Shown: positions 52,530 through 61,760, numbered from the stretch's first letter. The stretch is DNA of 64,000 nucleotides from Nocardiopsis sp. YSL2 (GCF_030555055.1 NZ_JAMOAO010000001.1:4960001-5024000); one strand, 5' to 3'. A program made the numbers and translations. Notes: generated by a model not told the origin, from the sequence alone.

Positions 52530-53960
52530 TCAGTACGCACCGCGTGTCCGGCGTGCCGCCGGTCGTCCGCGCATGCCCGCTCCGGCCAGGCCGCCGTGCT
52601 GGAAGGCGCGGACGAGCTCGCCGCCGAGGTTGACGCCGGCGCCCAGGGCCAGGGCCACCATGACCGCCTCCACGAGGCTGAGGAGCCCGTAGACGGCCGT
52701 TCCCTGAGTGATCTCGATCAGGCCCCGGTAGAGGATGCTGCCGGGCAGCAGAGGGGCGATGGACGGCACCAGGTAGGGCAGGACCGGTCGGCGCGTGTAG
52801 CGGGCGAGCCAGTGGCCGACCACGCCCACGGCGATCGCGCCGGCGACCGTGCCGACGACGGCGGGCACGTCGGTGGCGCTGCGCAACCAGGCGTAGATCA
52901 ACCAGATCATCACGCCGAGGACGCCGATGGCGGGCAGCATCTTGGGCGGGACGGCCAGGGAGATCGCGAAGGCCATGGCGATGCCCGCGGCGCCCACGAG
53001 GACGAGCGGTTCCATGGAGGTGCCGGCCGAGGGCAGGCTCTCCAGGTCGATGGCCACGCCGATCTGCTGGGCGGTGTAGGCGACGGCGGCCACACCCGTG
53101 ACGATGGCGCCCAGGATGAAGAACGTCTCCAGCAGGCGGGCGGCCGAGGAGACGTAGCTGCCGCTGATGCCGTCCTGGATGCTGGAGACCAGCGGGCGTC
53201 CGGGCAGCAGCGCCATGATGTTGCCGGTGATGATCGCTCCAGCCTGGAGGCCGAGTGCGAGCTCGGAGCTCACCCACAGCAGCCCGACACCGATGGTGGC
53301 GGCCACGGCGGCCGCGGCGACCATCTGGTAGAACTCGGCGACTCCGCGCCGGGCGAGGAACACCGAGGTGCGGTCGCCGAGGACCGTGGCCAGGAACGCG
53401 GCCGCGGCCACGATCAGGCCGCCGCCCATCATGACACTGGCACTGGAGGCGATCAGGCCGAAGCCGATGGCGATCATCCAGTTGGGGTAGGGCATGCGGG
53501 CGCGCCGGATCTGGGTGAGCCGCGCGGCGGCGTCCTCCAGCTCCAGCAGGCCCAGCGCCGACTGCTGCACGAGGGTGTGCAGTTCGTTGACGCGGAAGTA
53601 GTCCAGCGTGCGCCGCCGCACCACGCGTTCACCGGTCACCGGCGGGTGGTCACCGCCGGGGTGGGTGGACAGGGTGATGGTGGTGAAGGTGACCGAGACC
53701 TCCGAGCGCGGCAGTTCGAAGGCGACGGAGAGGCTGAGCATCGCCTCGCTCACGGCTTCGGTGCCCTCGCCGCTGGCGAGCATCAGCTCGCCGACGCGCA
53801 GGACCAGGTCCATGGCCCGGCCGTCGGGGAGGGCGACGTCCTCCTCCTCGTCGAAGCCGTCGGGCGTCAGCTCGCGTTCGTGCGCCGCGCGCCAGTCCCG
53901 CATGCGGCTGAGCATGCGGTCCTCGCTCGGCGGAACCGGCCGCCCCCGCTTGTCCGGCAT
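52530..53960 (-). CDS. ThrE-type threonine/serine exporter
   Basis: A 476-residue protein combining the two halves of the ThrE family. Residues about 50-270 hold the cytoplasmic DUF1212-type region (LVLRVGELMLASGEGTEAVSEAMLSL, ELPRSEVSVTFTTITLS) and the first helices. Residues about 300-450 are the DUF3815-type membrane region (VLPYLVPSIAPLLPGSILYRGL). About ten membrane helices are predicted. It would export Thr or Ser. ATG 53960 has GGAG eight bases upstream; an in-frame ATG at 54017 is possible but weaker. Confidence 0.88.
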   Translation of the reverse strand: MPDKRGRPVPPSEDRMLSRMRDWRAAHERELTPDGFDEEEDVALPDGRAMDLVLRVGELMLASGEGTEAVSEAMLSLSVAFELPRSEVSVTFTTITLSTHPGGDHPPVTGERVVRRRTLDYFRVNELHTLVQQSALGLLELEDAAARLTQIRRARMPYPNWMIAIGFGLIASSASVMMGGGLIVAAAAFLATVLGDRTSVFLARRGVAEFYQMVAAAAVAATIGVGLLWVSSELALGLQAGAIITGNIMALLPGRPLVSSIQDGISGSYVSSAARLLETFFILGAIVTGVAAVAYTAQQIGVAIDLESLPSAGTSMEPLVLVGAAGIAMAFAISLAVPPKMLPAIGVLGVMIWLIYAWLRSATDVPAVVGTVAGAIAVGVVGHWLARYTRRPVLPYLVPSIAPLLPGSILYRGLIEITQGTAVYGLLSLVEAVMVALALGAGVNLGGELVRAFQHGGLAGAGMRGRPAARRTRGAY

Positions 53961-54179
53961 CGCTGAACTCCGTTCCCTCCCCGCCTGCGCCCCGCGTCGG
54001 CCAGTGCGAATGTTCAAGACCCCAGAGGGGACGCGGTGAGCGGGGCCGGGGTTCGCCTGCTGCTGTACCGGGCACCGGTGAACTCGGTCACCGGATCATC
54101 CTGTCAAGGCGCGGCGGTGTCCGACAACGACGCGCCGGGGGTGTCCCGGCGGGTGCGCCGCCGGCCCGCGGGCGCGGTG

Positions 54180-54881
54180 TCACGGGTGGGTCCGGGGGGC
54201 CTGCGGGTCCGCGCCGGGGCGGACGAGGCCGGTCTCGTAGGCGTGGACGACCGCTTGGACGCGGTCGCGCAGCCCGAGTTTGGCGAGGATGCGGCCCAGG
54301 TGGGACTTGACGGTGGTCTCGCCCAGGACGAGGTGCTCGGCGATCTCGGTGTTGGACCAGCCGCGTGCGATCAGCCGCAGGACCTCGCGTTCGCGGTCGG
54401 TGAGGGGGTCGGGCAGCGCGGGGGCGGCAGGGGTCTGCGCGGGCAGCAGGGGGGCGTACCGGTCCAGGAGGCGCCGTAGGACGTTGGGGGCGATGACGGC
54501 GGCGCCGTCGGCGACGACCTCCACGGCGGCGATCAGCTCGGTGGGCGGGGCGTCCTTGAGCAGGAACCCGGTCGCTCCGGCGCGCAGGACCTCGACGACG
54601 TACTCGTCGAGGTCGAAGGTGGTCAGGGCCAGGACGTGGACTCGGTGGCCGCCGTCGCGCGCCCAGGAGGTGATGCGGCGTGTGGCCTCCACGCCGTCGG
54701 TTCCGTTCATGCGCAGGTCCATGAGCACGACGTCGGGCAGCAGGCTCCGCACCGCGTGGACCGCCTGCTCGCCGTCGGAGGCCTCGCCCACGACGGACAG
54801 GTGGGGGGCCGATTCGAGGATCAGCCGGAATCCGGCGCGGACGAGCGGTTGGTCGTCGACGAGCAGCACTGAGACGGGCAC
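54180..54881 (-). CDS. NarL/FixJ-type response regulator, orphan
   Basis: A 233-residue regulator. The receiver domain has LLVDDQPLVRAGFRLIL, the phosphoacceptor in DVVLMDLRMNGTDG and the Lys in FLLKDAP. The C-terminal LuxR-type helix-turn-helix is TDREREVLRLIARGWSNTEIAEHLVLGETTVKSHLGRILAKLGLRDRVQAVV. No histidine kinase gene is adjacent, so its partner lies elsewhere. The start is GTG at 54881. The receiver sequence is typical of regulators paired with two-helix or four-helix DesK-type kinases. Confidence 0.93.
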   Translation of the reverse strand: MPVSVLLVDDQPLVRAGFRLILESAPHLSVVGEASDGEQAVHAVRSLLPDVVLMDLRMNGTDGVEATRRITSWARDGGHRVHVLALTTFDLDEYVVEVLRAGATGFLLKDAPPTELIAAVEVVADGAAVIAPNVLRRLLDRYAPLLPAQTPAAPALPDPLTDREREVLRLIARGWSNTEIAEHLVLGETTVKSHLGRILAKLGLRDRVQAVVHAYETGLVRPGADPQAPRTHP

Positions 54882-54919
54882 AGGGGCGATTGTGCCCTAT
54901 CTGCGGGCGACGGGTGGGG

Positions 54920-55732
54920 TCAGGCGGTCGGTGCCGTGGGGAGTGGCGGGGGCGTGCCGCCGAACTCCGGGCAGATCGCCTGGTGGTCGCACCAGCCGCA
55001 GAGCTTGCTGCGGCGGGGCGCCCACTCGCCGGTGCGGCCCGCGGCCTCGATGCGCGCCCAGATGTCGGTGATCTCGGTCTCGACGGCGCGCAGTTCGTCC
55101 TCGGTGGGGTCGTACCAGCGCACGGCACCCTCGCCGCCGAGGTAGACGAGTTGGAGGCGGGTGGGGACGACACCGAGGTCGCGCCAGATCATGACGGCGT
55201 AGAAGTAGACCTGGAACTTGGCCTTGTCCTCGAAGCGGGGGTGCGGGGACTTGCCGGTCTTGTAGTCCACGACCCGGATCTGGCCGGAGGGCGCGACGTC
55301 GAGGCGGTCGACGTAGCCGCGCAGGTTCAGTCCGGTGGGCAGGGCGACCTTGAGCGCCATCTCGCGTTCGCGGGGCTCCAGGGCGGTGGGGTTCTCCAGG
55401 TCGAAGTAGCGGCGCACGAGGTCGCGGGCGGACTCCAGCCAGGTGTCGCGTTCGGCGTCGTCGGCGAACATCTCCTCCAGTTCGGGCCGCTTGGCGCGGA
55501 GCCGGTCCCACTGCGGGGTGACGAGCGCGACGGCGGTGCGGGCGGTGCGCGTCTCGGCGGGGAGTTCGTAGAGGCGTTCCAGGCAGGCGTGGACGAGCGT
55601 GCCGCGGGTGGCGGCCGCGCTGGGCGCTTCCGGGATGCGGTCGATGGTGCGGAAGCGGAACAGCAGTGGGCACTGCAGGAAGTCGGCGGCGCGGGAGGGC
55701 GACAGCGCGGTCGGCAGGGGCACGGAGCTCAT
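54920..55732 (-). CDS. RecB-family PD-(D/E)XK nuclease with putative Fe-S cluster
   Basis: A 270-residue nuclease related to Rv2119. The N-terminal SPSRAADFLQCPLLFRFR carries the first Cys; RGTLVHACLERL has the conserved His; LRGYVDRLDVAPSGQIRVVDYKTGK has the catalytic Asp and the D-Y-K-T motif. The C-terminus CGWCDHQAICPE supplies three further Cys, so a 4Fe-4S cluster as in AddB/Cas4 nucleases is likely. TAGGCT on its strand lies six bases before the ATG, a leaderless start. It is divergent from the site-2 protease gene. Confidence 0.9.
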   Translation of the reverse strand: MSSVPLPTALSPSRAADFLQCPLLFRFRTIDRIPEAPSAAATRGTLVHACLERLYELPAETRTARTAVALVTPQWDRLRAKRPELEEMFADDAERDTWLESARDLVRRYFDLENPTALEPREREMALKVALPTGLNLRGYVDRLDVAPSGQIRVVDYKTGKSPHPRFEDKAKFQVYFYAVMIWRDLGVVPTRLQLVYLGGEGAVRWYDPTEDELRAVETEITDIWARIEAAGRTGEWAPRRSKLCGWCDHQAICPEFGGTPPPLPTAPTA

Positions 55733-55738
55733 GGTCCG

Positions 55739-55809
55739 AGCCTACGAGAGGGCCGTGACATCCGGGGACGCCGTCAGGCGGGCGGGGCCCGGGGCGGGCC
55801 CCATAGGCT
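55739..55809. promoter_or_regulatory. Back-to-back leaderless promoters with identical -10 boxes
   Basis: TAGGCT occurs on the minus strand at 55739-55744, six bases before the nuclease ATG, and on the plus strand at 55804-55809, six bases before the protease GTG. The same hexamer at the same spacing on both sides suggests a common sigma factor. Confidence 0.6.
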
Positions 55810-55815
55810 GAGGGC

Positions 55816-56967
55816 GTGACGAACGGAAGTGACCCCGCCTCGCCCCGCCCCGCCGGACGCTCGAAGAAGCCCGGGTTACTGCTGGGGCGGCCCTTCGGTG
55901 TTCCGGTCTACGTCACGTCGTCGTGGTGGATCGTGGCCGTCCTGATCACGCTGGTCTACGGCGGCGTCGTGCAGACGCGGCTGGCGCTGGGGCCGTCGGC
56001 CTACCTGTTGGCGTTCGTCTTCGCGGTCCTGTTGTACGCGTCGGTGCTGGTCCATGAGTTGGCGCACTCGGTGGTGGCGCGGATGTACGGGCTACCCGTA
56101 CGGCGCATCGTCCTGTACGTGCTGGGCGGGGTCTCGGAGATCGAGCGGGAGGCGCCCACGCCGGGCCGGGAGTTCTGGATCGCGTTCTCCGGGCCGGCGC
56201 TGTCGCTGCTGCTGGCCGTGGGCGGGTTCGGCCTGGCGTCGCTGGCCCCGCCGTTCAGTGTCACGGGTGAGCTCCTGTTCCAGCTGTGGGTGGCCAATCT
56301 GCTGGTGGGTGTGTTCAACCTGCTGCCGGGGCTGCCGTTGGACGGTGGGCGGCTGCTGCGGGCGGCTGTGTGGAAGGTGACCGGGCGCGCCTACACCGGG
56401 AGCGTGGTGGCGGCCTGGGGCGGTCGGGTGCTGGCGCTGGTGGTCGTGTCACTGCCGTGGCTGTTCGCCGCGTCGGCGGGCAGTACGCCGGGGCCGTGGG
56501 CGATCGTGTGGGGTGTGGTGCTGGGCGGGTTCATGTGGATGGGGGCGTCCGAGGCGCTCAAGAGCGCCCGGCTGCGTGCGCGGGTTCCCGGGCTCAGGGC
56601 CAGGGATCTGGTGCGGCGGTCGGTCTCGGTGGTCTCCGACACCCCGTTGGCGGAGGCCGAGCGGCGGGCGGAGGCGGCCGGCGCCGAGGCGGTGGTGGTG
56701 ACGGACTCCGCGGGGACGCCGGTGTCGATCGTGCATCCGTCGGCGGCCCGGGCCATCACGGAGGCGCGCCGGTCCTGGGTGCCGGTGTCGAGTGTGGCGC
56801 GCGCGGTGACGCGCGAATCGGTGGTGCCGGTGGCTTTGGAGGGCGAGGCGTTGATGGAGGCGCTCTCGCGTCGTCCGCTGCCGGAGTACCTCGTGGTGGA
56901 GGAGGACGGCGGTGTCGTCGGTGTGTTGCGGGCGATGGACGTCAACGCCGCGATGAACGGGGCCTGA
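55816..56967 (+). CDS. M50 family site-2 metalloprotease with CBS-like region
   Basis: A 383-residue membrane protease. The zinc motif HELAH is at residues 80-84 and the second motif NLLPGLPLDGGRLLRA is near residue 170. About six helices are predicted, and residues about 265-380 form two CBS-like repeats (ARDLVRRSVSVVSDTPLAEAERRAEAAGAEAVVVTDSAGTPVSIV). It probably cleaves membrane-bound substrates such as anti-sigma factors, with the CBS part sensing nucleotides. It starts leaderless at GTG 55816. Its neighbour to the left is a RecB-type nuclease as in Mycobacterium. Confidence 0.9.
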   Translation: MTNGSDPASPRPAGRSKKPGLLLGRPFGVPVYVTSSWWIVAVLITLVYGGVVQTRLALGPSAYLLAFVFAVLLYASVLVHELAHSVVARMYGLPVRRIVLYVLGGVSEIEREAPTPGREFWIAFSGPALSLLLAVGGFGLASLAPPFSVTGELLFQLWVANLLVGVFNLLPGLPLDGGRLLRAAVWKVTGRAYTGSVVAAWGGRVLALVVVSLPWLFAASAGSTPGPWAIVWGVVLGGFMWMGASEALKSARLRARVPGLRARDLVRRSVSVVSDTPLAEAERRAEAAGAEAVVVTDSAGTPVSIVHPSAARAITEARRSWVPVSSVARAVTRESVVPVALEGEALMEALSRRPLPEYLVVEEDGGVVGVLRAMDVNAAMNGA

Positions 56968-56996
56968 GCGCGGGCCCCGGGCGGGGCCCGGCGGGG

Positions 56997-57470
56997 TCAG
57001 CGGCGGGCGCCCTGGGGCCACAGGACGCGGACCGGGCGTGAGAGCGAGCGCGCGTAGGCCACGACGTCGGCGGTGCCGCCGGGGCCGCGGGCGGGCTCGC
57101 CGTCCCAGACGGCGACGAGGAGGTCGCAGTGGTCGACCAGGTGGCGTCCGGCGGCCATGTGCGCGTCGGAGGTGGAGACCTGGTGGGGTAACCGGTGGAC
57201 CCGGACGGCGCGCGCGAGGAGCCGGTCGTAGGCGGGGTGGTGTTCCTTCGGGAGGGCCTCCCGGTAGCCGGCGGCGGGGACGATGGCCTCCAGTGGGGCG
57301 CCGGCGGCCAGGACGGCCTCGGCGAAGACGGTGTCGGCGCCGTCGGCCAGGCAGGACAGTCCCACCAGGTCACAGCCGTAGGGCGCCAGGTGTGCGGTGA
57401 TCATGTCCGCGATGGCGGTGTCGAGGCCCGGCGTCAGGCCGCGGTGCCCGGTGATGCCGATACGGATCAC
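56997..57470 (-). CDS. SLOG-like (LOG/DprA-fold) nucleotide-binding protein
   Basis: A 157-residue Rossmann-like protein. IRIGITGHRGL opens the fold and VGLSCLADGADTVFAEAVLAAGAPLEAIVPA forms the second strand-helix-strand. Near the end, CDLLVAVWDGEPARGPGGTADVVAYARSLSRPVRVLWP has the GGTAD motif typical of SLOG proteins, which bind nucleotides or nucleotide-derived signals. GGGAGG precedes the GTG at 57470. It follows the XRE/TPR regulator by 32 bases, so the pair is an operon. Confidence 0.78.
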   Translation of the reverse strand: MIRIGITGHRGLTPGLDTAIADMITAHLAPYGCDLVGLSCLADGADTVFAEAVLAAGAPLEAIVPAAGYREALPKEHHPAYDRLLARAVRVHRLPHQVSTSDAHMAAGRHLVDHCDLLVAVWDGEPARGPGGTADVVAYARSLSRPVRVLWPQGARR

Positions 57471-57502
57471 GAAACCTCCCTGGTGTTCTGCTCGACGCGT
57501 TT

Positions 57503-58816
57503 CTACCCACAGGCGGAGAATCCGGTCATGAGCGAGGTCAGGCGTTCGTCGAGTTCTCGGACGCAGGCGGCGTAGGGGCCGGTGTAGCGGCGCCGGAAAC
57601 CGCGCACGCGGCCCATGACGCGTTCGGATCCGAACTCCACACCGGTGGTGAGTGCTTCCTGGGCCAGTCGGAACGCTTCGTCGACGTCGCCGGCGTCGGC
57701 GTGGGCCGAGGCCAGTTCGATCTGGAGCACGGCGGCCTGCTTGGCGCCGGCGGTGGAGGGGGCGAAGGCCTCGGCGAAGGCCTGGCGGGCGTCGTGCGGG
57801 CGCCGTAGCCGTACGTCGACGAGCGCGCGGTAGCCGGCGACCTTGGGCTCGTCGAAGGCGAACACCCACGGCCAGGGCGGGTCGCAGTTGCCGGGCCTGG
57901 TGACCTCGCGCTCGGCTCGGCGCAGGGCCTGCGCGGCGGCGGAGCGGTCGCCGATCCCGGCGTGGGCCAGGGCGCCCACGCAGGCCAGCCAGGCGTTGGC
58001 GGTGGGGTGGGCGGTGCCGCCCAGGACGTGTTCGGCCTCCCGGACGAGCCCGAGGCCGAGTTCGGGGTCCTCCGCGGTGTCGATCTCGAAGGCGGCCAGG
58101 GAACCGAGCATGTAGACGTCGAGCAGGCGGATGCCGGTCTGGCGGGCGCGGACGACGGCGGTGCGGTAGTGCATGCGGGCCGAGCCCACGTCGCCCTGGT
58201 CGGCGTGCAGCCAGGCGGCGAAGCCGGAGGCCTCGCTGGCGGCGGCGCTGACGGGTGCGAGGAAGGGCGTCCCGCGCGCGTTCGCGAGCATCTGCTCGGT
58301 CAGATGCACGTGCGCCACCGCGCTGGGCAGCAGGTGGCGGGCGGAGGAGGTGGCGTCCATGCGGCGCTGGCCGCCGGTGATGGAGCGCAGTGCGGGCGCG
58401 GTGGTCTCGTTGACCGCGTGGCGGGAGTGGGCGGGGGCGACGCGCGGGGTGGTGGCCGTCATGAGCGCTCCCGCGGCGACGACCCGTCCGAAGTCGCGGC
58501 GTCTCGTGGGGTCCACCTCCTTGGGGGCGGCGCCGTCCGGCGGGGTCTGGCCGCCGAACCGGAGCAGGTGCAGGGGGATGCCGAGCCTCTGGGCGAGGTC
58601 GTGCACCTGGCTCACCGTGAGGGACTGCTGGCCGTTGACCACCCGGGAGACCCAGCTCTGGGAGTAGTCGACCGCGCGGGCGAGTTCGCCCTGGGACCAT
58701 CCGCGTGCGCTGCGCACGCCTTCGATGACCGTCGCCATGTCACAGGTGGCCAGGGCGGCCGCGATGCGGGGTCGCGACCACAGGTCGGGTGGAGGAACGC
58801 CGTCTCGTTGGGGCAT
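57503..58816 (-). CDS. XRE-type regulator with C-terminal TPR-like domain
   Basis: A 437-residue protein. The helix-turn-helix is at about residues 30-84 (GVRSARGWSQGELARAVDYSQSWVSRVVNGQQSLTVSQVHDLAQRLG). A short RRRDFGRVVAAGALM segment follows, and the rest (from about 150) consists of helical repeats (WLHADQGDVGSARMHYRTAVVRARQ, GALAHAGIGDRSAAAQALRRAE). Such actinobacterial proteins often sense small signals or peptides through the repeat part. TAATCT (reading its strand) lies six bases before the ATG at 58816, a leaderless start. It forms an operon with the SLOG-like gene. Confidence 0.87.
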   Translation of the reverse strand: MPQRDGVPPPDLWSRPRIAAALATCDMATVIEGVRSARGWSQGELARAVDYSQSWVSRVVNGQQSLTVSQVHDLAQRLGIPLHLLRFGGQTPPDGAAPKEVDPTRRRDFGRVVAAGALMTATTPRVAPAHSRHAVNETTAPALRSITGGQRRMDATSSARHLLPSAVAHVHLTEQMLANARGTPFLAPVSAAASEASGFAAWLHADQGDVGSARMHYRTAVVRARQTGIRLLDVYMLGSLAAFEIDTAEDPELGLGLVREAEHVLGGTAHPTANAWLACVGALAHAGIGDRSAAAQALRRAEREVTRPGNCDPPWPWVFAFDEPKVAGYRALVDVRLRRPHDARQAFAEAFAPSTAGAKQAAVLQIELASAHADAGDVDEAFRLAQEALTTGVEFGSERVMGRVRGFRRRYTGPYAACVRELDERLTSLMTGFSACG

Positions 58817-58977
58817 GAGCTTAGATTAGGGATTCCGGACGCCCTTGGTGGCTATGTGTCAAAAAGAAGGCGTGATGCGTGATCCGCATACCGTCGCGTC
58901 CGCGCCCCTCTGATGCGGCAGAGTTCAGGGGACGTTGGTCCCCGGTCGCACGGGAACGCATGGGGAAGGGAGGTCCG

Positions 58978-59364
58978 GTGACCGTTGAGACCCCACCGCT
59001 GGGGAAACCGGGTCCGGCCGGGTTCGGGCGCGGCGCGGACACCGCCGCCGACGGTGCCGACCGCGGGAGACTGGTCGGCGGAGCTCTGCGCGGCCTGGCC
59101 GCGGAACTGCGCTCGCGAGGCGTGGAGGTGCGCGAGGATCGGACCTCGGGTGTGGTCGAGGCCGGACCGAGCACTCGTCCGCAGCGCGCGCTGCTGAGGC
59201 CGCACCGCGGTGGTCTGTGGTGGTGGATGCGCTGGCCGCTCCAGGACGGCGTGCCCGCTCCGTTGGCGGGGGTCCCGTTGTCCCCGGTCACCCGGACGGG
59301 GGAGGCCGCCCGGCGGATCGCCGGTGCCCTGTCCTCCTGTGACGGCGCGTCCGATGCGGCGTGA
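58978..59364 (+). CDS. Small conserved protein, target-like neighbour of the XRE regulator
   Basis: 128 residues, divergent from the XRE/TPR gene. The N-terminal 30 residues are disordered; LVGGALRGLAAELRSRGVEVREDRTSGVVEAG is a helix and strand pair, and ALLRPHRGGLWWWMRWPLQDG is a Trp-rich strand. Proteins of this shape often sit next to XRE regulators in actinomycetes, but no function is known. GGGAGG six bases before the GTG at 58978 supports the start. Confidence 0.7.
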   Translation: MTVETPPLGKPGPAGFGRGADTAADGADRGRLVGGALRGLAAELRSRGVEVREDRTSGVVEAGPSTRPQRALLRPHRGGLWWWMRWPLQDGVPAPLAGVPLSPVTRTGEAARRIAGALSSCDGASDAA

Positions 59365-59628
59365 CCCTGCTCGACCCCGCCGTGGCCGGTGCGCGATGAC
59401 CACTGCCGGCGTTCCCTGAACCCGAGCCGTCGGGCTCACCCCTGGACGGGCGCGTGTTGTGTCCGCGCCCAGGCGACGGGCGGGGCCTGGGCCTTCCCCG
59501 AAACCCAGTCTCCCTCTGCACGGGGCCGTGTCCGGTCCCGCCCGTCCTCTCCCCCCGGCGGCCCGAGCGGCACTCCGACCCCTGGTGCCCCTCGGGCCGC
59601 GCCCCGGCCCCGTCCGGGCGTGCGGGGT

Positions 59629-60462
59629 TCAGGTGGGGCCGTCCGCCGCCCCCGCGGCCGCGTCCCGGGCGGCCCGCCGCTCCCCGTCCGGGCCCGCGTC
59701 CCGCTCCGCGTCCTGTGCGGCGGCCAGCGCGGCGCCGACGATGCCCGCGGAGTTGCGCAGCGACGCCGCCACGATGGGCGTGCGGATGTCCACGTGGGGG
59801 AGGAACTTGTCGGCCTTGCGGCTCACTCCGCCGCCGACGACGATCAGGTCCGGCCAGAGCAGGTCCTCCAGGACCCGGTAGTAGCGGTGCAGGCGCTTGG
59901 TCGCCCACTCGTGGTAGGAGAGGCCCTCGCGTTCCTTGGCGCCGGAGGAGGCGCGGCTCTCGGCGTCGTGGCCGTCGATCTCCAGGTGGCCGAACTCGGT
60001 GTTGGGCACCAGGCGGCCGTCGACGACCAGTGCGGTACCGATCCCCGTGCCCAGGGTCGTCATCAGAACGACGCCGCGCACCCCCTTGGCCGCGCCGTAG
60101 CGGGCCTCGGCCAGGGCCGCGGCGTCGGCGTCGTTGAGGACGCGCACCTCGCGCCCGGTGGCCTCGGCGAACAGGGCGCGGGCGTCGGTGCCCACCCAGT
60201 GACCGTGCAGGTTGGCGGCGGTGTGCACGATGCCGTTCTGGACCACGCCGGGGAAGGTGACGCCCAGGGGGGCGCCCTCGGCGACGGGGAAGTGCTCCGC
60301 GATGCGGCCGACGATCTCGGCTACGGCGGCGGGGGTGGCGTGCTCGGGGGTGAGGATCTTCAGGCGCTCCTGCAGGAACTCGCCGGCGGCGAGGTCGACC
60401 GGGGCTCCCTTGATGCCGCTGCCGCCGATGTCGATTCCCAGCCCCGTGGTCAGCTGTGACAT
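59629..60462 (-). CDS. ppgK: Polyphosphate glucokinase (ROK family)
   Basis: A 277-residue kinase that phosphorylates glucose with polyphosphate (and often ATP). The phosphate-binding opening GLGIDIGGSGIKGAPVDLAAGEFLQERLKILTPEHATP is the PpgK signature, and LNDADAAALAEARYG and TLGTGIGTALVVDG are ROK elements. GHLEIDGHDAESRAS carries the catalytic-side residues. ATG 60462 is the start directly before the conserved GIDIGG strand. The C-terminal 25 residues are disordered. It is divergent from trmI. Confidence 0.93.
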   Translation of the reverse strand: MSQLTTGLGIDIGGSGIKGAPVDLAAGEFLQERLKILTPEHATPAAVAEIVGRIAEHFPVAEGAPLGVTFPGVVQNGIVHTAANLHGHWVGTDARALFAEATGREVRVLNDADAAALAEARYGAAKGVRGVVLMTTLGTGIGTALVVDGRLVPNTEFGHLEIDGHDAESRASSGAKEREGLSYHEWATKRLHRYYRVLEDLLWPDLIVVGGGVSRKADKFLPHVDIRTPIVAASLRNSAGIVGAALAAAQDAERDAGPDGERRAARDAAAGAADGPT

Positions 60463-60667
60463 GGGTCGTCGTCTCCCGTTGGTCCTCGTGTGCCGAAGGG
60501 GCGCTCGCGCGTCCCACGGCCCGATCCTGCCCTGGCGCGCGGACTTTCGCACGTGTTCGGGGCCGGGGCGTCCGCGGCGGGCCCCGGACCGGTACGCCGG
60601 GTGGTGGCGGACCGATACGCTGGGCGGTCGGCCCGACCAATTGCGACGTGGGAAGACGAGAGCGACG

Positions 60668-61723
60668 TTGACCGGTATTCATGGGCGCCGCGGCCCCTTC
60701 ACCGACGGCGACACCGTGCAGTTGACCGACCCCAAGGGTCGCATGCACACCATCACGCTGAGCGAGGGCGGTACGTTCCACTCGCACAAGGGCAAGGTCG
60801 ACCACGCCGACCTGATCGGTCAGCCCGAGGGGAGCGTGGTGCGCTCCAACACCGGCACGTCCTACGTGGCGCTGCGCCCGCTCCTGATCGACTACACGCT
60901 GTCGATGAAGCGCGGCGCGACCATCGTCTACCCCAAGGACGCCGCTCAGGTGCTCGTGGAGGCGGACATCTTCCCCGGCGCGCGCGTGGTGGAGGCCGGA
61001 GCCGGTTCGGGGGCGATGTCCAACTGGCTGCTGCGAGCGGTCGGCGAGCAGGGCATGGTGCACTCCTACGAGCGCCGGGCCGACTTCGCGGAGATCGCCC
61101 GCAAGAACGTGGAGCGTTTCCACGGCGGGCCGCACCCGGCCTGGAAGCTCACCGTCGGCGATCTGGTGGAGTCCCTGGACGAGACCGAGGTGGACCGGGT
61201 CTTCCTGGACATGCTCGCGCCCTGGGAGTGCCTGGACGCGGTGGCCGGGGCGCTGATCCCGGGGGGTCTGGTGTGCTGTTACGTCGCCACCACCACCCAG
61301 CTCTCGCGCGTGGTGGAGGAGATGCGCGAGGACCCGCGCTTCTACGAGCCGCGCTCGTGGGAGACGATGCTGCGCACCTGGCACGTGGAGGGCCTGGCGG
61401 TGCGCCCGGACCACCGCATGATCGGGCACACCGGGTTCCTGGTGGTCGCGCGGCGCCTGGCGGACGGGGCCGAGGCGCCCGAGCGCCGGCGCCGGCCGGC
61501 CAAGGGGGCCTACGGCAAGGACTTCACTCCCGTGCGGGAGCGTGACGGCCGCGCCGGTGCCGAGGCCGGCACGGCGACGGCCGGGGCGGCGCCGGCGGCG
61601 GTCGCGCCCGTGGCGCCGACGGAGCCGGATGCGGCCACGCCGACCGAGCCCGCCGCGCCCGCCGAGCCGACGGGGCCGGATGCGGCCACACCTGACGCGG
61701 GGTCGGACGGCGACGCCCGGTAG
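60668..61723 (+). CDS. trmI: tRNA (adenine58-N1)-methyltransferase
   Basis: A 351-residue SAM-dependent enzyme that methylates A58 in the T-loop of tRNA (orthologue of Rv2118c). The N-terminal domain has GPFTDGDTVQLTDPKGRMHTI and FHSHKGKVDHADLIGQPEGSVVRSNTG; the Rossmann part shows VVEAGAGSGAMSNWLLRAVGEQGMVHSYERR near residue 107 and VDRVFLDMLAPWECLDAV. The last 60 residues are an Ala/Pro/Thr/Glu-rich tail not found in short relatives. TTG at 60668 is chosen because the conserved TGIHGRRGPF begins there. It lies two genes before arc in a conserved neighbourhood. Confidence 0.92.
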   Translation: MTGIHGRRGPFTDGDTVQLTDPKGRMHTITLSEGGTFHSHKGKVDHADLIGQPEGSVVRSNTGTSYVALRPLLIDYTLSMKRGATIVYPKDAAQVLVEADIFPGARVVEAGAGSGAMSNWLLRAVGEQGMVHSYERRADFAEIARKNVERFHGGPHPAWKLTVGDLVESLDETEVDRVFLDMLAPWECLDAVAGALIPGGLVCCYVATTTQLSRVVEEMREDPRFYEPRSWETMLRTWHVEGLAVRPDHRMIGHTGFLVVARRLADGAEAPERRRRPAKGAYGKDFTPVRERDGRAGAEAGTATAGAAPAAVAPVAPTEPDAATPTEPAAPAEPTGPDAATPDAGSDGDAR

Positions 61724-61760
61724 CCGCCGGTCGGCCTCCCGGCCGTCGAGGAGAGCGCGA

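Noticed and set aside
50439..53966. Plus-strand open frame of 1175 codons
   Set aside because: It crosses a TPR gene, a terminator, a DUF5999 gene and a ThrE gene; the composition is typical of a shadow frame.
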